From NCBI GenBank assembly GCA_019914945.1, contig JAAWWQ010000019.1, forward strand, positions 1 through 64,000: a stretch of 64,000 nucleotides of DNA. Reading direction: 5' to 3'. The stretch is from Typha latifolia. Lineage: Eukaryota > Streptophyta > Magnoliopsida > Poales > Typhaceae. How positions within the stretch are numbered: the stretch's first letter is position 1; each line of letters opens with the position of its first letter. Below, piece after piece: positions 19,848-33,339 of the stretch. The notes under the pieces are model-generated. The model did no database searches. It saw only the letters and a program-made list of their open reading frames with translations, and had not been told where the DNA came from. The translations under genes were made by a program, and so were the position numbers.

Positions 19848-20573
19848 GGACACTGTCCTTAGCACTTAGTGGTTGCAGAGTTGGGACCCGTCAGTGTTGA
19901 ATTTTAGAGCATATGTATGAAATTTAAGCAAGGAAACAAAGATGTGCGACTTGATTGCGTTCGTTCTCTGCCGATTATTGCGATGCAGCCGATGGTGGGA
20001 CTGTCTTGTGCGAGTGAGCCTCAAAACTCCAGATACTGCAATAGATTTGTCTAATTTATTAAACAAATTTGCTGGAATGTTTGGGGAAACAAAGGAGATG
20101 CCACAAATGAGAACGGTGGACCATCGCAAAGAGATTGTGCCCGGGGCTACACAAGCGCATGTGAGGCCATATCGGTATCCACATTTGCAAAAGGAAGTTA
20201 TTTCCTAGATGGTGGCCATGATGTTGGACCAAGGTTTCATACAACCAAGTCATGGCTTACTCATCGCCAATGTTATTGATGCGAGAGAACGGGACATGGT
20301 GTTTTTGTGTCTACTAGCGGGAAGTAAACGCTATCACCATAAAAGATCGGTATCCCATTCCGGTCATAGAGGAGCTATTGGACGAATTTGTAGTGGCGAC
20401 CAAATTCAGCAACATTGACATGATGGCTGGGTATCATCAAAATTGAGTTCACCCGAAGGATGTGCACAAAACTGCATTTCGGACTCCGGACGGGCGTTAC
20501 TAGTTACGAGTGATGCCTTTCGGTCTTACTAATGCTCCAGCTAGTTTTTAAGGACTCATTAATGAAATTTTTC

Positions 20574-23500
20574 GGACACTATCCTTAGCACTCAGTGGTT
20601 GCCTTGTTGGGACCCGTCAGTTTTGATGTTTGAAGCATAAGGATGAAATTTCAACAAAGAAACAAAGATGTGCGGCTTGATGGCGTTAGTTCTCGGGTGA
20701 TTCTTGTGATGCAGCCGATGGCGGCGCTGCCTTGTGCGAGTGAGCCTCAAATGAGTCCAGATACTACCACATAGACTTGTCTAATTTATTAGACAGTCTG
20801 AGGAACTAAATGAGTTGCCACCAAGGAGAACGATGGACCCTCGCATAGAGATTGTGCCCGGGGCTACACCGGCGAATGTTAGGCCATATCGGTATCCAAA
20901 AGTGCAAAAGGAAGTTATTTCCAAGATGGTAGCCGAGATGTCGGACCAAGGCCTCATACAGCCAAGTCATATCTCTTACCCATCGCCAATGCTATTGCTG
21001 CGAGAGGACGCGATATAGTGTTTTTATGTCGACTACCGGGCACTAAACGCTATCACCATTATGGATCGGCATACCATTCCGGTCATAGAGATGCTGTTGG
21101 ACGCGCTTGCATAGGCGACCATATTCAGCAAGCTTGACTTGAGTGTCGGGTATCATCAAAAATAGAGTTCACCGGGCGGATGTGCACAAAACTGCATTTC
21201 GAACTCCGGATGGGTATAACATCGAAGTGATGCCTTTTGGTCTTACCAACGCTCCAGCTAGTTTTCAAGACTTCATGAATTATATTTTTTGGACACTGTC
21301 CTTAGCACTCAGTGATTGCAGAGTTGGGACACGTCAGTTTTGATTTCTGGAGCATATAGATGAAATTTAAGCAAGGAAACAAAGATGTGCTGCGTGATGG
21401 TGTTCATTCTGTACCGATTCTTGCGATGCAGCCGATGGTGGGGCTGCGTTGTGCGAGTGAGCCTCAAATGAGTCTAGATACTACCACAGACTTGTCTAAT
21501 TTATTAGACAAATTTACTGGACTGTTTTAGGAACCGAAGGAGTTGCCACCAAGGAAAATCGCGGAGCGTCGCATAGAGATTGTGCCCGGGGCTACACCGG
21601 CGAATGTGAGGCCATATCGGTATCAACATGTGCGAGAGGAAATAATTTCCAAGATGATAGCCGGGATGTTCGACTAAGGCGTCACACAACCAAATAATAG
21701 CTCTTACTCATCGCCATTGCTGTTGGTGTAAAAAGACGTGACGTGGTGTTTTTGTGTGGACTACAGAGCACTAAACGCTATCACCATTAAGGATGATTAT
21801 CCCATTCCGGTCACATGAGGGCCGGGTTTCATCAAAATCGAGTTCACCAGCGGGTGTGCACAAAACTGCATTTTGCACTCCGTACGGGCATTACTAGTTC
21901 GAAGTGATGCAATTTGGTCTTACAAATGCTCCAGCTAGTTTTCAATGCCTCATTAATGATATTTTTTCGGACACTGTCCTTAGCACACAGTGGTTGCAGA
22001 GTTCAGACCCGTCAGTTTTGATTTCTGAAGCATATGGATGAACTTTAAAAAAGGAAACAAAGATGTGCGGCTTGATGGGGTTCATTCTCTGCCAATTCTT
22101 GCGATGGAGCCGATGGTGGGGCTCCCTTCTGCGAGTGAGCCTCAAATGAGTCCAGATACTACCACAGACTTGTCTAATTTATTACAATAATTTTCTGGAA
22201 TGTTTGAGGAACCGAAGGAGTTCCCAGCAAAGAAAATCGCGGACCGTCGCATAGAGATTGTGCCCAGGGCTACATCAGCGATTGTGAGGTCATATCGGTA
22301 TCCACATGTGCGAGAGGAAGTTATTTCCAAGATGGTAGCCGAGATGTTCGACCAAGGCGTCATACAACCAAGTAATAGCTCTTACACATCGCCAATGCTA
22401 TTGCCGCGAGAGTACGGGACATAGTGTTTTTATGTCGACTACCAGGCACTAAACGCTCTCACCATTAAGGATCGGCATCCCATTCCGGTCATAGAGGAGC
22501 TGTTGGACGAGCTTCCATAGGCGACCATATTCAGCAAGATTGACTTGAGTGTCGGGTATCATCAAAATAGAGTTCACCGGGCGAATGTGCACAAAACAGC
22601 ATTTCGGACTACGGACGGGTATTACATCCCAGTGATGCGTTTTGGTCTTACCAACGCTCCAGGTAGTTTCAAGACTTCATGAAATATATTTTTTGGACAA
22701 TGTCCTTAGCTCTAAGTGGTTGCAGAGTTGGGACCCGTCAATTTTGATTTCTGGAGCATATAGATAAAATTTAATAAGCAAGGAAACAAAGATGTGCTGC
22801 GTGATGGTGTTCGTTCTGTGCCGATTCATGCAATGCAGCTGATGGAGAGGCTGCCTTGTGCGAGTGAGCATCAAATGTGTCCAGATACTACCACAGACTT
22901 GTCTAATTTATTAGACAAATTTAGTGGACTGTTTGAGGAACCGAATGAGTTGCCACCATAGAAAATCGCGGACCGTCGCATATAGATTGTGCCCGGGGCT
23001 ACACCAGCGAATGTGAGGCCATATCGGTATCCACATGTGCAAGAGGAAGTTATTTCCAAGATGGTAGCCGGGATGTTCGACCAAGGCGTCATACAACCAA
23101 GTAATAGCTCTTACTCCTCGCCATTGCTGTTGGTGCAAAAAGACGTGACATGGTGTTTTTGTGCGGACTACCGAGCACTAAATGCTATCACCATTAAGGA
23201 TCGGTATCCCATTCCAGTCATATAGGAGCTGTTGGACGAGTTTGCAGGGGCGACCATATTCAGAAAGCTTGACCTGAGGGCCGGGTATAATCAAAATTGA
23301 GTTCACCCGGCGGATTTGCACAAATCTGCATTTTGCATCCGTACAGGCATTACTAGTTCCGAGTGATGCATTTTGGTCTTACAAATGCTCCAGCTCGTTT
23401 TCAATGCCTCATTAATGATATTTTTCAGACAGTGTCCTTCGCACACAGTGGTCGCAAAGTTGGGACCTGTCAGTTTTGATTTTTGAAGCATATGAATGAA

Positions 23501-25800
23501 ATTTAAGCAAGGAAAGAAAGATGTGACGCTTGATGGCGCTCGTTCTCTTCCGATTCTTCCGATACAGCCGATGGTGGGGCTGCCTTGTGCGAGTGAGCCT
23601 CAAATGAGTCCAAATACTACCAAAGACTTGTCTAATTTATTACACAAATTTACTGGACTGTTTAAGGAACCGAAGGTTATTACCCAGGAAAATCACGGAC
23701 CGTCGCATAGAGATTGTGCCCAGGGCTACACCGGCAAATGTGAGGGCATATCATTATCCACATGTGCAAGAGGAAGTTATTTCCAAGATGGTAGCCGGGA
23801 TGTTCAACCAATCGCCATTGCTATTGCTGCGAGAGGACGGGACAGAGTGGTTTTATGTCGACTACCGGGCACTAAACGCTATCACCATTAAGGATTGGCA
23901 TCCCATTCCGGTCATAGAGGAGCTGTTGGACGAGCTTGCACAGGCAACCATATTCAGCAAGCTTGACTTGAGAGTCGGGTATCATCAAAATAGGGTTCAC
24001 CGGGCGGATGTGCACAAAACAGCATTTCGGACTCCGGACAGGTATTACATCCCAGTGATGCGGTTTGGTCTTACCAACGATCCAGGTAGTTTTCAAGATT
24101 TCATGAATTATATTTTTTGGACATTGTCCTTAGCACTCAGTTGTTGCAGAGTTGGGACTAGTCAGTTTTTATTTCTGGAGCATATATATATAATTTAAAT
24201 AAGGAAACAAAGATGTGCTGCGTGATGGCGTTCGTTCTCTGCCGATTCTTGCGAGGCAGCCGATGGTGGGGCTACCTTGTGCGAGTGAGCCGCAAATGAG
24301 TCCAAATACTACCATGGACTTGTCTAATTTATTAGACAAATTTACTGGATTGTTTGATGAACCGAAGGAGTTGCCACCAAGGAAAATCGCGGACCGTCGC
24401 ATAGAGATTGTGCCCTGGGCTACACTGGCAAATGCGAGGCCATATCGGTATCCCCATGTGCGAGCGGAAGTTATTTCCAAGATAGTAGCCAAGATGTTGG
24501 ACCAAGACCTCATACAACCAAGTCATAGCTCTTACCCATCGCCAATGCTATTGCTGCGAGAGGACGGGACATAGTGTTTTTATGTCGACCACCAGGCACT
24601 AAACGCTATCACCATTAAGGATCGACATCCCATTCAGGTCATAGACGAGCTGTTGGACGAGCTTGCATAGGCGACCATATTCAGCAAGCTTGACTTGAGG
24701 GTCGGGTATCATCCAAATAGAGTTCACCGGGCGGATGTGCACAAAACAGCATTTCAGACTCCGGACGGGTATTAAATCCCAGTGATTCGTTTTGGTCTTT
24801 CCAAAGCTTCAGGTAGTTTTCAAGACTTCTTGAATTATATTTTTTGGACACTATCTTTAGCACTCAGTCGTTGCAGACTTGGGACCCGTCAGTTTTGATT
24901 TCTGGAGCATATATATAAAATTTAACTAAGGAAACAAAGATGTGCTGCGTGATGGTGTTCGTTCTCTGCCGATTCTTGCGATGCAGCCGATGGTGGGGTT
25001 GCCTTGTGCGAGTGTGCCTCAAATGAGTCCAGATACTACCATATATTTGTCTAATTTATTAGACAAATTTACTGGACTGTTTGAGGAAAATCGCGGACCA
25101 TCGCATAGGGATTGTGCCCGAGGCTACACCGGCGAATGTGAGGCCATATCGGTATCCACATGTGCGAAAAGAAAATTATTTCCAAGATGGTACCCGGGAT
25201 GTTCGAACAAGGCGTGATACAACCAATTTAGCACTCACCGGACGGATCTGCAGAAAAACTACATTTTGCACTACGTACGGGCATTACTAGTTCCGAGTGA
25301 TGCATTTTGGTCTTACAAATGCTCTAGCTAGTTTTCAATGCCTCATTAATGATATTTTTCGGACACTATCCTTAGCACATAGTGGTTGCAGAGTTCGGAC
25401 CCGTCAGTTTTGATTTCTGGAGCATATACATGAAATTTAAGCAAGGAAATAGAGTTCACCGGGCGGATGTGGACAAAACAGCATTTTGGACTCCGGACGG
25501 ATATTACATCCAAGTGATGCCTTTTGGTCTTACCAACGCTCAAGGTAGTTTTCATGACTTCATGAATTATATTTTTTGGACACTGACCTTATAACTTAGT
25601 GGTTGCAGAGTTGGTACCCGTAAGTTTTGATTTCTGGAGCATATAGATAAAATTTAAGCAAGGAAACAAACTTGTGCTGCGTGATCGCTTTCGTTCTCTA
25701 CCGATTCTTGGGATGCAGCCGATGGTGGGGCTGCCTTGTGCGAGTGAGCCACAAATGAGTCCAGATACTACCATAGACTTGTCTAATTTATTAGACAAAT
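20574..25800 (+). repeat. Higher-order block 1 of the RT array
   Basis: Junctions in this block alternate between two variants: TTCGGACA (R type, NDIFR) and TTTGGACA (W type, NYIFW). The order is R, W, R, W, R, W, W, R, W at 20574, 21291, 21969, 22695, 23427, 24119, 24846, 25361 and 25578. The same order and matching spacings recur in block 2. The rare 217-bp spacing at 25361-25578 is shared. Confidence 0.75.
25361..25577 (+). repeat. 217-bp mini-unit with a shared deletion
   Basis: Linker sequence passes at AAGCAAGGAAATAG directly into the RT segment GTTCACCGGGCGGATGTGG, so 500 bp of unit is missing. The same deletion, with GTGGACAAAAC instead of the usual GTGCACAAAAC, is found at 43590-43806. 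That marks the two sites as copies of one event. Confidence 0.85.
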
Positions 25801-28800
25801 TTACTGGACTGTTTGAGGAACCAAAGGAGTTCCCACCAAGGAAAATCACGGACCGTCGCATAGAGATTGTGCCCGAGGCTACACCGGCGAATGTTAGGCC
25901 ATAACGGTATCCCCAAGTGCAAAAGGAAGTTATTTCCATGATGGAAGCCGAGATGTTGGACCAAGGCCTCATACAACCAAGTCATTGCTCTTACCTATCG
26001 CCAATGCTGTTGGTGCAAAAAGATGTGACATGGTGTTTTGTGTCGACTACCGAGCACTAAACGCTATAACCACTGAGGATCGGCAACCCATTCCGGTCAT
26101 AGAGGAGCTGTTGGACGAGCTTGCATAGGCGATCATATTCAGCAAGCTTGATTTGAGGGTCGGGTATCATCAAAATAGAGTTCACTAGGCGGATGTTCAC
26201 AAAACAGCATTTCGAACTGCGGATAGGTATTACATCCAAGTGATGCTTTTTGGTCTTACCAACACTCCAGGTAGTTTTCATGACTTCATGAATTATATTT
26301 TTTGGACACTGTCCTTAGCACTCAGTGGTTGCAGAGTTGGGACCCTTCAGTTTTAATTTTTGGAGCATATAAATGAAATTTAAGCAAGGAAACAAAGATG
26401 TGCTGCGTGATGGCGTTCCTTCTCTGCCGATTCTTGCGATGAAGCCGATGGTGGGGCTGCCTTGTGCGAGTTAGCCTCAAATGAGTCCAGATACTACCAT
26501 ATATTTGTCTAATTTATTAGACAAATTTACTGGACTGTTTGAGGAACCGAAGGAGTTGCCACCAAGGAAAATCGCGGACCGTCGCATAGAGATTCTGCCC
26601 TGGGCTACACTGGCAAATGTGAGGCCATATCGGTATCCACATGGGCGAAAAGAAAATTATTTCCAAGATGGTAGCTGGGATGTTCGAAGAAGGCGTCATA
26701 CAACCAATTAATAGCTCTTACTCATCGCCATTGCTGTTGGTGCAAAAAGATGTGACGTGGTGTTTTTGTGTCGACTACCGAGTACTAAACACTATCACCA
26801 TTAAGGATTGGTATCGCATTCCGGTCATATAGGAGCTGTTGGACGAGTTTGCAGTGGCGACCATATTCAGCAAGCTTGCCTGAGGGCCGGGTATCCTCAA
26901 AATTGATTTCACCGGGCGGATCTACACAAAACTGCATTTTTCACTACGTATAGGCATTACTAGTTCCGAGTGATGCATTTTGGTCTTACAAATGCTCCAG
27001 GTAGTTTTCAAATCCTCATTAATGATATTTTTCGGACACTATCCCTAGAACATAGTGGTTGCAGAGTTGGGACCCGTCAGTTTTGATTTCTGAAGCATAT
27101 GGAAGAAATTTAAGGAAACAGAGCTGTGCAGCTTGATGGCGTTCGTTCTCTACCGATTCTTACGATGCAGCCGATGGTATTGCTGCCTTGTGCAAGTGAG
27201 CCTCAAATGAGTCCAGATACTACCATAGATTTTTCTAATTTATTAGACAAATTTACTGGACTGTTTGAGAAACCGAAGGAGTTGCCACAAAGGAGAACAG
27301 CGGACCGTCGAATAGGGATTGTTCCCGGGGCTACACCGGCGAATGTGAGGCGTATCGGTATCCACATGTGCGAAAGGAAGTTATTTCCAAGATGGTAGCC
27401 GAGATGTTGGACCAAGGCCTCATATAACCAAGTCATACCTCTTACCCATCGCCAATGTCGTTGGTGCAAAAAGACCTGACATGGTGTTTTTGTGTCGACT
27501 ACCGAGCACTAAACACTATCACCATTAAGGATCGGCATCCCATTCTGGTCATAGAGGAGCTGTTGGACGAGGTTGCATAGGCGACCATATTCAGCAAGCT
27601 TGACTTGAGGGTCGGGTATCATCAAAATAGAAGTCACCGGGCGGATGTGCACAAAACAGCATTTCGAACTCCGGACGGGTATTACATCCAAGTGATGCTT
27701 TTTGGTCTTACCAACGCTCCAGGTAGTTTTCATGACTTCATGAAATATATTTTTTGGACACTGTCCTTAGCACTCAGTGGTTGCAGAGTTGGGACCCTTA
27801 AGTTTTAATTTCTGGAGCTTATAGATGAAATTTAAGCAAAGAAACAAAGATGTGCCGTGTGATGGCGTTCCTTCTCTGCCGATTCTTGCGATGAAGCCGA
27901 TGGTGGGGCTGCCTTGTGCGAGTGAGCCTCAAATGAGTCCATATACTACCAGATAAATTAGACAAATTTACTGGACTGTTTGAGGGACCGAAGGAGTTTC
28001 CATCAAGGAAAATCGCGGACCATCGCATAGAGATTCTGCCCTCGGCTGCACTGGCGAATGTGAGGCCATATCGGTATCCACATGTGCAAAAAGAAAATTA
28101 TTTCCAAGATGGTAGCCGGGATGTTCGAACAATGCGTCATACAACCAATTAATAGCTCTTATTCATCGCCATTGCTGTTGGTGCAAAAAGATGTGACGTG
28201 GTGTTTCTGTGTCGACTACCGAGCACTAAACACTATCACCATTAAGGATTGGTATCCCATTCCAGTCATATGGGAGCTGTTGGACGAGTTTGCAGAGGCG
28301 ACCATATTCAGCAAACTTGACCTGAGGGCCGGGTATCATCAAAATTGATTTCTCCGGGCGGATCTGCACAAAACTGCATTTTTCACTACGTATGGGCATT
28401 ACTAGTTCCGAGTGATGCATTTTGGTCTTACAAATGCTCCAGCTAGTTTTCAATTCCTCATTAATGATATTTTTCGGACACTATCCCTAGAACATAGTGG
28501 TTGCAGAGTTGGGACCCGTCAGTTTTGATTTCTGAAGCATATGGATGAAATTTAAGGAAACAGAGCTGTGCAGCTTGATGGCATTCGGCGAATGTGAAGC
28601 GTATCGGTATCCACATGTGCGAAAGGAAGTTATTTCCTAGATGGTAGCCAAGATGTTGGACCAAGGCCTCATATAACCAAGTCATAGCTCTTACCTATCG
28701 CCAATGCCGTTGGTGCAAAAAGACGTGACATGGTGTTTTTGTGTCGACTACCGAGCACTAAACGCTCTCACCATTAAGGATCGGCATCCCATTCTGGTCA

Positions 28801-29693
28801 TAGAGGAGCTATTGGACGAGTTTGCATAGGCGACCATATTCAGCAAGCTTGACTTGAGGGTCTAGTATCATCAAAATAGAGGTCACTGGGCGGATGTGCA
28901 CAAAACAGCATTTCGGACTCCGGACGGGTATTACTAATTCCGAGTGTTGCATTTTGCTCTTTCATTTACCAGCCAGTTTTCACTGCCTAATTAATGATAT
29001 TTTTCGGACATTGTCCTTAGCACTCAGTGGTTGCAGAGTTGGGGCCCGTCAATTTTGATTTCTGAAGCATATGGATGAAATTTAAGCAAGGAAACAAAGA
29101 TCCGCGGCTTGATTGCGTTCGTTCTCTGCCGATTCTTGCTATGTAGCCGATCGTGGGGCTGCCTTGTGCGAGTGAGCCTCAAATGAGTCCAGCTACTACC
29201 ATAGAGTTGTCTAATTTATTAGACAAGTTTTCTAGACTGTTTGAGGAACTGAAGGATTTGCCACCAAGGAGAACGGTGGACCCTCGCATAGAGATTGTGG
29301 CCGGGGCTACACCGGCGAATATGAGGCCAGATCGGTATCCACCTGTGCAAAAGGAAGGTATTTCCAAGATGGTAGCCGAGATGTTGGACCAAGGCCTCAT
29401 ACAACCATGTCATAGCTCTAACTAATCGCCAATGCTATTGGTGCGAGAGGACAGGACATGGTGTTTTTATGCCAACAACCGGGCACTAAACGCTATCATC
29501 ATTAATGATTAGTATCTCATTCCGGTCATAGAGGAGCTGTTGGATGAGCTTGCAGAGGCGAGCATATTCAACTAGCTTGACTTGAGGGCCAGGTATCATC
29601 AAATTAGTTTTCATCCGGCGGATGTGCACAAAACTGCATTTTGGACTCCGGACGGGCATTACGAGTTCCGAGTGATCCCTTTTAGTCTTACCA

Positions 29694-30756
29694 AAGCTTG
29701 GGGTGTTCCCCTATCCAAAAACCCCCCCTTCCTCGGCCACCAAGAGCGAAAATCCAACACTTGGGCCGTCACAAGTTGGAGGATGGCGATTCCAACAGTG
29801 GAGCAGGCCAACCACCAAATCAGTCGCGCCCCTTGTTCAGTCCAGACGGGTTCTCGTCTATACCAACATCCTCCACCTGGGCTGCTGCCAGCTATAGCGT
29901 CCTCTAGGCGCACGATTGTTCGGACCACCAGCTGCAACTAGAGAAGGTGGTGGTGCAGTACTAACCACCGGTCCAACTCGAGCATTGGTGGCTACTTACC
30001 GACGGGCCCCTGCTGCAAACCACCATTCCTTGGGCGGCCACTGTAAGGCCAAGGGGCCCTCCACCCCATCAGCCCGACCCATGGGACCCTCCTTAGATCC
30101 TTCATCCCCCTATGATTAGACCAAAGATGAGGTATGACCCCAACCGTGATAATGGTATCTGCGGACGCACCACACGGCTCGATTTTCCAAAATTCCGAAG
30201 TAACCAATTGGATTGGATTTTTCGAGCTAAGTAGTTTTTTGGGTACCAGGGCACCGTGGAAGACGTCAAGGTGTTGTTGGCGAGCTTTCACTTGGAGGGG
30301 CGGCCCTACATTGGTACCAGTCGGTTAGCACCCACCAACTATGCGAGACTTGGACCAAGTTCATAGAGGGGCTCTCAAGGCGATTTGGCACCTCCGACTT
30401 CGAGGACTATCATGCCACTCTCTCCAAATTGGTTCATCGGACATCCATAGCCTCTTACCAAGAGGAGTTTGAGCATGTGAGTAGCTGGTGCCAACCCCTT
30501 TGGCTGTAATAGTTGTTGATCAGCACATTCATCTCTATCCTGCGCAAGGAGATCAAGGTTGATGTCCTCTCCCAATGACCTTAGACGTTGAGCAAGGCCT
30601 TTGAGGATGCCATAGAGATGGAGCAAAAAATTCAACCCTAGGGAGTGCCCTGAGGACCTCATGGGGCAGGCAGGATAGTCAATTCACCTCACGTGTACCA
30701 GATGGGGGTGGAGGGCCGGTAGTTGCTTCGAGGGCTAATCATTCCCCCTTTGGTGT
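29694..30756 (+). pseudogene. Element E-type gag, copy 1
   Basis: The segment opens as [20 protein letters not shown] in one frame. It continues through a proline-rich N-terminal part and then, in shifted frames, TRLDFPKFRSNQLDWIF, TWTKFIEGLSRRFGTSDFED and YHATLSKLVHRTSIASYQEE, the gag core. HVSSWCQPLWL ends in TAATAG, followed by LLISTFISILRKEIKVDVLS with more stops. The same TAATAG and later stops are present in the copies at 56693 and 58627. The N-terminus is replaced by RT-array sequence. It is a dead capsid gene. Confidence 0.75.
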
Positions 30757-31388
30757 GAGGAGGGCGCGCCCAAGCTGACCTAGTCCACCCCGGGGCGGGC
30801 TCAACGAGCTTGGGTCGGTTGAGCCAGCTTGAGGGCGGGGCGCGCCTGGGCTGGCCCAACCTAGCCTGTGGCGGGCAAAACAGACCCAGCCCGAGGGGAA
30901 CAAAATGCCAAGCATGAGGCAAGCACACCAGGGTGGGTTTAGTTCGCCTGGTTATGCCCAGCCCTCGGCAGGCGCACTTGAGCGAACCTTCCATGCGCAG
31001 GCTTGACCTGCCCCAGCCCAAGCCAGGCATGCTTAAGCTGGCGGGAGCTGCTCAAGGCAAGCACGCCTCGGGTATCCCTGCAGTACTTGGGCTGGGTTAT
31101 TCCCAGTCCAAACCAAGAGGGGAAGTACCACCTCCCCTCCCCCACTCAAGTCACCACGCCCCGCCCCCACCGTGTGGGGAAGCACCAAGGACGGCGGCCC
31201 ACTACCGCCGCCTTACCGAGAAAGGAGGGGCGGTGAAAATGTGCAACCCAAAGCGCCGCGTCATCACCAGAGAGGAGTACACCGGCCTGACCACGACGAC
31301 GAATATGACAGCAACATTCGGAAAGGGAGAGGAGAAGGGTGGAAGGATAGGGGGTGACATCAAGCTCTCCTCGAGGGGAGAAGAAATA

Positions 31389-31425
<37 letters not shown>

Positions 31426-31493
31426 GCGACCCTTTGCCCAATGGTGGCGTGTGTAGGGTGGAGGGCTAGGCCCCATTTTTTGGGTATGTTACA
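30757..31493 (-). repeat. LTR-D, copy next to the integrase end (minus orientation)
   Basis: On the minus strand it begins TGTAACATACCCAAAAAATG (31493 downward), directly after the end of the element D integrase and a purine-rich AAGGGTAGTAGAGA. It is G/C-rich with many GGGCTGG/CCAGCCC-like words and a (GA)n run. Its distal end merges into gag near 30757 without a clear terminus. It matches 59770-60554 closely and 33880-34329 partly. Confidence 0.65.
31390..31423. repeat. (GA)n microsatellite
   Basis: About 17 GA dinucleotides inside LTR-D. The homologous run at 60440-60478 is slightly longer and ends in GGGAGA, so the length has changed since duplication. Confidence 0.9.
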
Positions 31494-31499
31494 TCTCTA

Positions 31500-32842
31500 C
31501 TACCCTTAGAAAAAATTTCGACTGGAAATTTAATTACTCACCCAGTGATTCGATTAGGAAAGGATAGGTTGCCCTCATCTTTTCCTCACGCTCCCACGAG
31601 GCCTCCTCGACTGAATGATTTGTCCAGAGCACCTTGACCAAAGGTATGGTCTTGGTTCTCAGCGTCTTCGTCCCCGTGTCAAGAATCTGTATCGGTTGCT
31701 CTTCATAGCTCAAATACTTCTGGAGCCGAACAAGCTCATACAAGAGAATGTGGGAAGGGTCGTGCACATTAACCCCTCAGCACGAAATCGTGAAAAACGT
31801 CATGGATCTGGCCAAATCAGCGGGTAGGGCAACCTGGTAAGCCATCGGCCCAACGCGCTCTAGTATATCAAACGGGCTTACATAGCGAGGCTTAGTTTGC
31901 CCTTTCTCCCAAAACAGAAAACCCCCTTCCAAGATGACACTCGGAGAAAAACTTTATCCCTGAAAATCGAGGACACGACATCGATGATCTGCATAGCTCT
32001 TTTGTTGACTCTAGGCAATGCGCAGGCACTCCCGGATTAAACGGACGTCGTCGATAGTTGCTTGTACTAGTACTTCATTTTCCACTTTTCTCTCCCCTGC
32101 CTCATCCGAACTGATTGGCGTCCGACATTTGCGTTCATAAAGGGCCTCATAAGGAGGCATTCCAATACTAGAATGACAGCTGTTATTATATGCAAACTCA
32201 ATTAGCAATTTATGCCGGTCCCACCCCAGCCCAAAATCAACCATGCTGGCTCGAAGCATGTCCTCCAATGTCTGAATGACATGCTCAGTGTGCCCATTAG
32301 TCTGAGGGTGATAAGCGCTGCTGTACTATAACCTGGTCCGAAAGGACTTATGCAAGTGGCGCCAAAACCGAGGCACAAACCTAGTGCCTCGATCAGATGT
32401 AATATAGACAGGAACCCCATGCCGGCAAAATATCTCGTCTCTGAACTGAATGGCAAGCTATTCCATTGAGTCGGAGACGCAATGGAATCCTTCTTCCTCC
32501 AGGTCCTTGGTAGCCCAGTAACAAAATCCATAGTAATGTGCTCCCACTTCCATTCCGGAATTGCCAACGGTTGGAGGATACCAGCGGGTCTTTGATGCTC
32601 GATCTTCACCTGCTGACATGTCAGACATCGAGCAACTCTGCAATACTACTCTTTGGACCGGGCCACCAAAATTGTCATCACAGGCTGTGGTACTTCTTGT
32701 TTCCCCATAGATGTAAGGCATAAATGGATCAATGGACTTCCGCCAAAATTTCCTCCCGCAGTCCCCTCGACTCGAGTACACAATCTTTCCCCGAACCTCA
32801 AAACTCCGGCTAGGTCCAAACTAAATTTGCTCCTCCTACAGC
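31500..32842 (-). pseudogene. Element D integrase with chromodomain-like end
   Basis: Minus strand, N to C: a degraded HHCC region (near 32842-32620), [20 protein letters not shown] followed by [18 protein letters not shown] with the first Asp, then heavily shifted sequence through 32300. Next come [40 protein letters not shown] and YERKCRTPISSDEAGERKVE. A SPFDILERVGPMAYQVALPA-type GPY/F segment follows, and finally SYEEQPIQILDTGTKTLRTK with VLWTNHSVEEASWEREEKM, a chromodomain-like tail typical of Del/Tekay chromoviruses. It would insert element DNA. Several frameshifts make it inactive. Confidence 0.8.
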
Positions 32843-33310
32843 TCAGCACCCGCTGCATAATCTAGAGAAAGGTGGAATCATGTCCCTGGGCTGCCTTAAT
32901 CCTATCCGAAAGGTTGGGTTTGGCGGTGAGCTGGGCAAGAAGCCTCCTCTTTCCCCTCCGAGCTGGGCGAGATTGCCCGAGGATTTCCTACTCAATGCAT
33001 TTGCCACCACGTTAGCCTTTCCTGGGTGATAGTTGATATGGTGCAATCATATTCATTGACCAGCTCCAACCATCGCCACTGACAAAGGTTCAAATTTTTT
33101 TGAGTGAATAAATACTTCAAGCTCTTATGATCAGAAAAGAGTTCGCACTTCTCCCCAAAGGTGGTGTCGCCAGATTTTGAGAGCTAATAAAACTGCAGCG
33201 GCTAACTCCAAGTCATTCAGTTGACAGGAGCCATAGGCTACCACCCTACCCTCTTGCATCAACACACATCCGAAGCCACGATATAGATTGTCATCGACAA
33301 TAAATCGCCC
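32843..33310 (-). pseudogene. Element D RNase H fragment
   Basis: The minus strand reads [55 protein letters not shown] and INYHPGKANVVANALSRKSS in more than one frame. The usual ADALSR reads ANALSR. No RT is found upstream: LTR-like sequence starts at about 33340. gag, protease and RT have therefore been deleted between that LTR and RNase H. Confidence 0.75.
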
Positions 33311-33339
33311 ATCGCTCGGCGAAACGGCTGCCTAATTAT

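Larger units (their letters stand above)
18316..29693 (+). repeat. RT-derived tandem array, left part (about 18 units)
   Basis: Each unit starts with linker sequence at GGACACTGTCC, runs through the linker ([42 protein letters not shown]), then RT ([61 protein letters not shown]). It stops at NDIFR or NYIFW, just before the YxDD box, where the next unit begins. Junctions are at 18316, 18662, 19439, 19848, 20574, 21291, 21969, 22695, 23427, 24119, 24846, 25361, 25578, 26304, 27034, 27756, 28476 and 29006. Most spacings are 678-732 bp; short ones reflect internal deletions. The last unit is cut at 29693. No unit contains the catalytic Asp pair. Confidence 0.9.
29467..32177. repeat. Segmental duplicate copy 1 (partner 58403-61178)
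   Basis: This segment spans the end of an RT-array unit, the RT/gag junction, E-type gag, LTR-D and the integrase end of element D. It recurs in the same order and orientation at 58403-61178 with small indels. Both copies share the fusion AAAGCTTGGGGTGTTCCCC and the same stop codons, so the chimera formed once and was then copied. Confidence 0.8.

Noticed and set aside
30933..31469. 178-codon frame in LTR-D
   Set aside because: Lies in G/C-rich LTR sequence, ends in the (GA)n repeat and is not preserved as a frame in the copy at 59878-60530.
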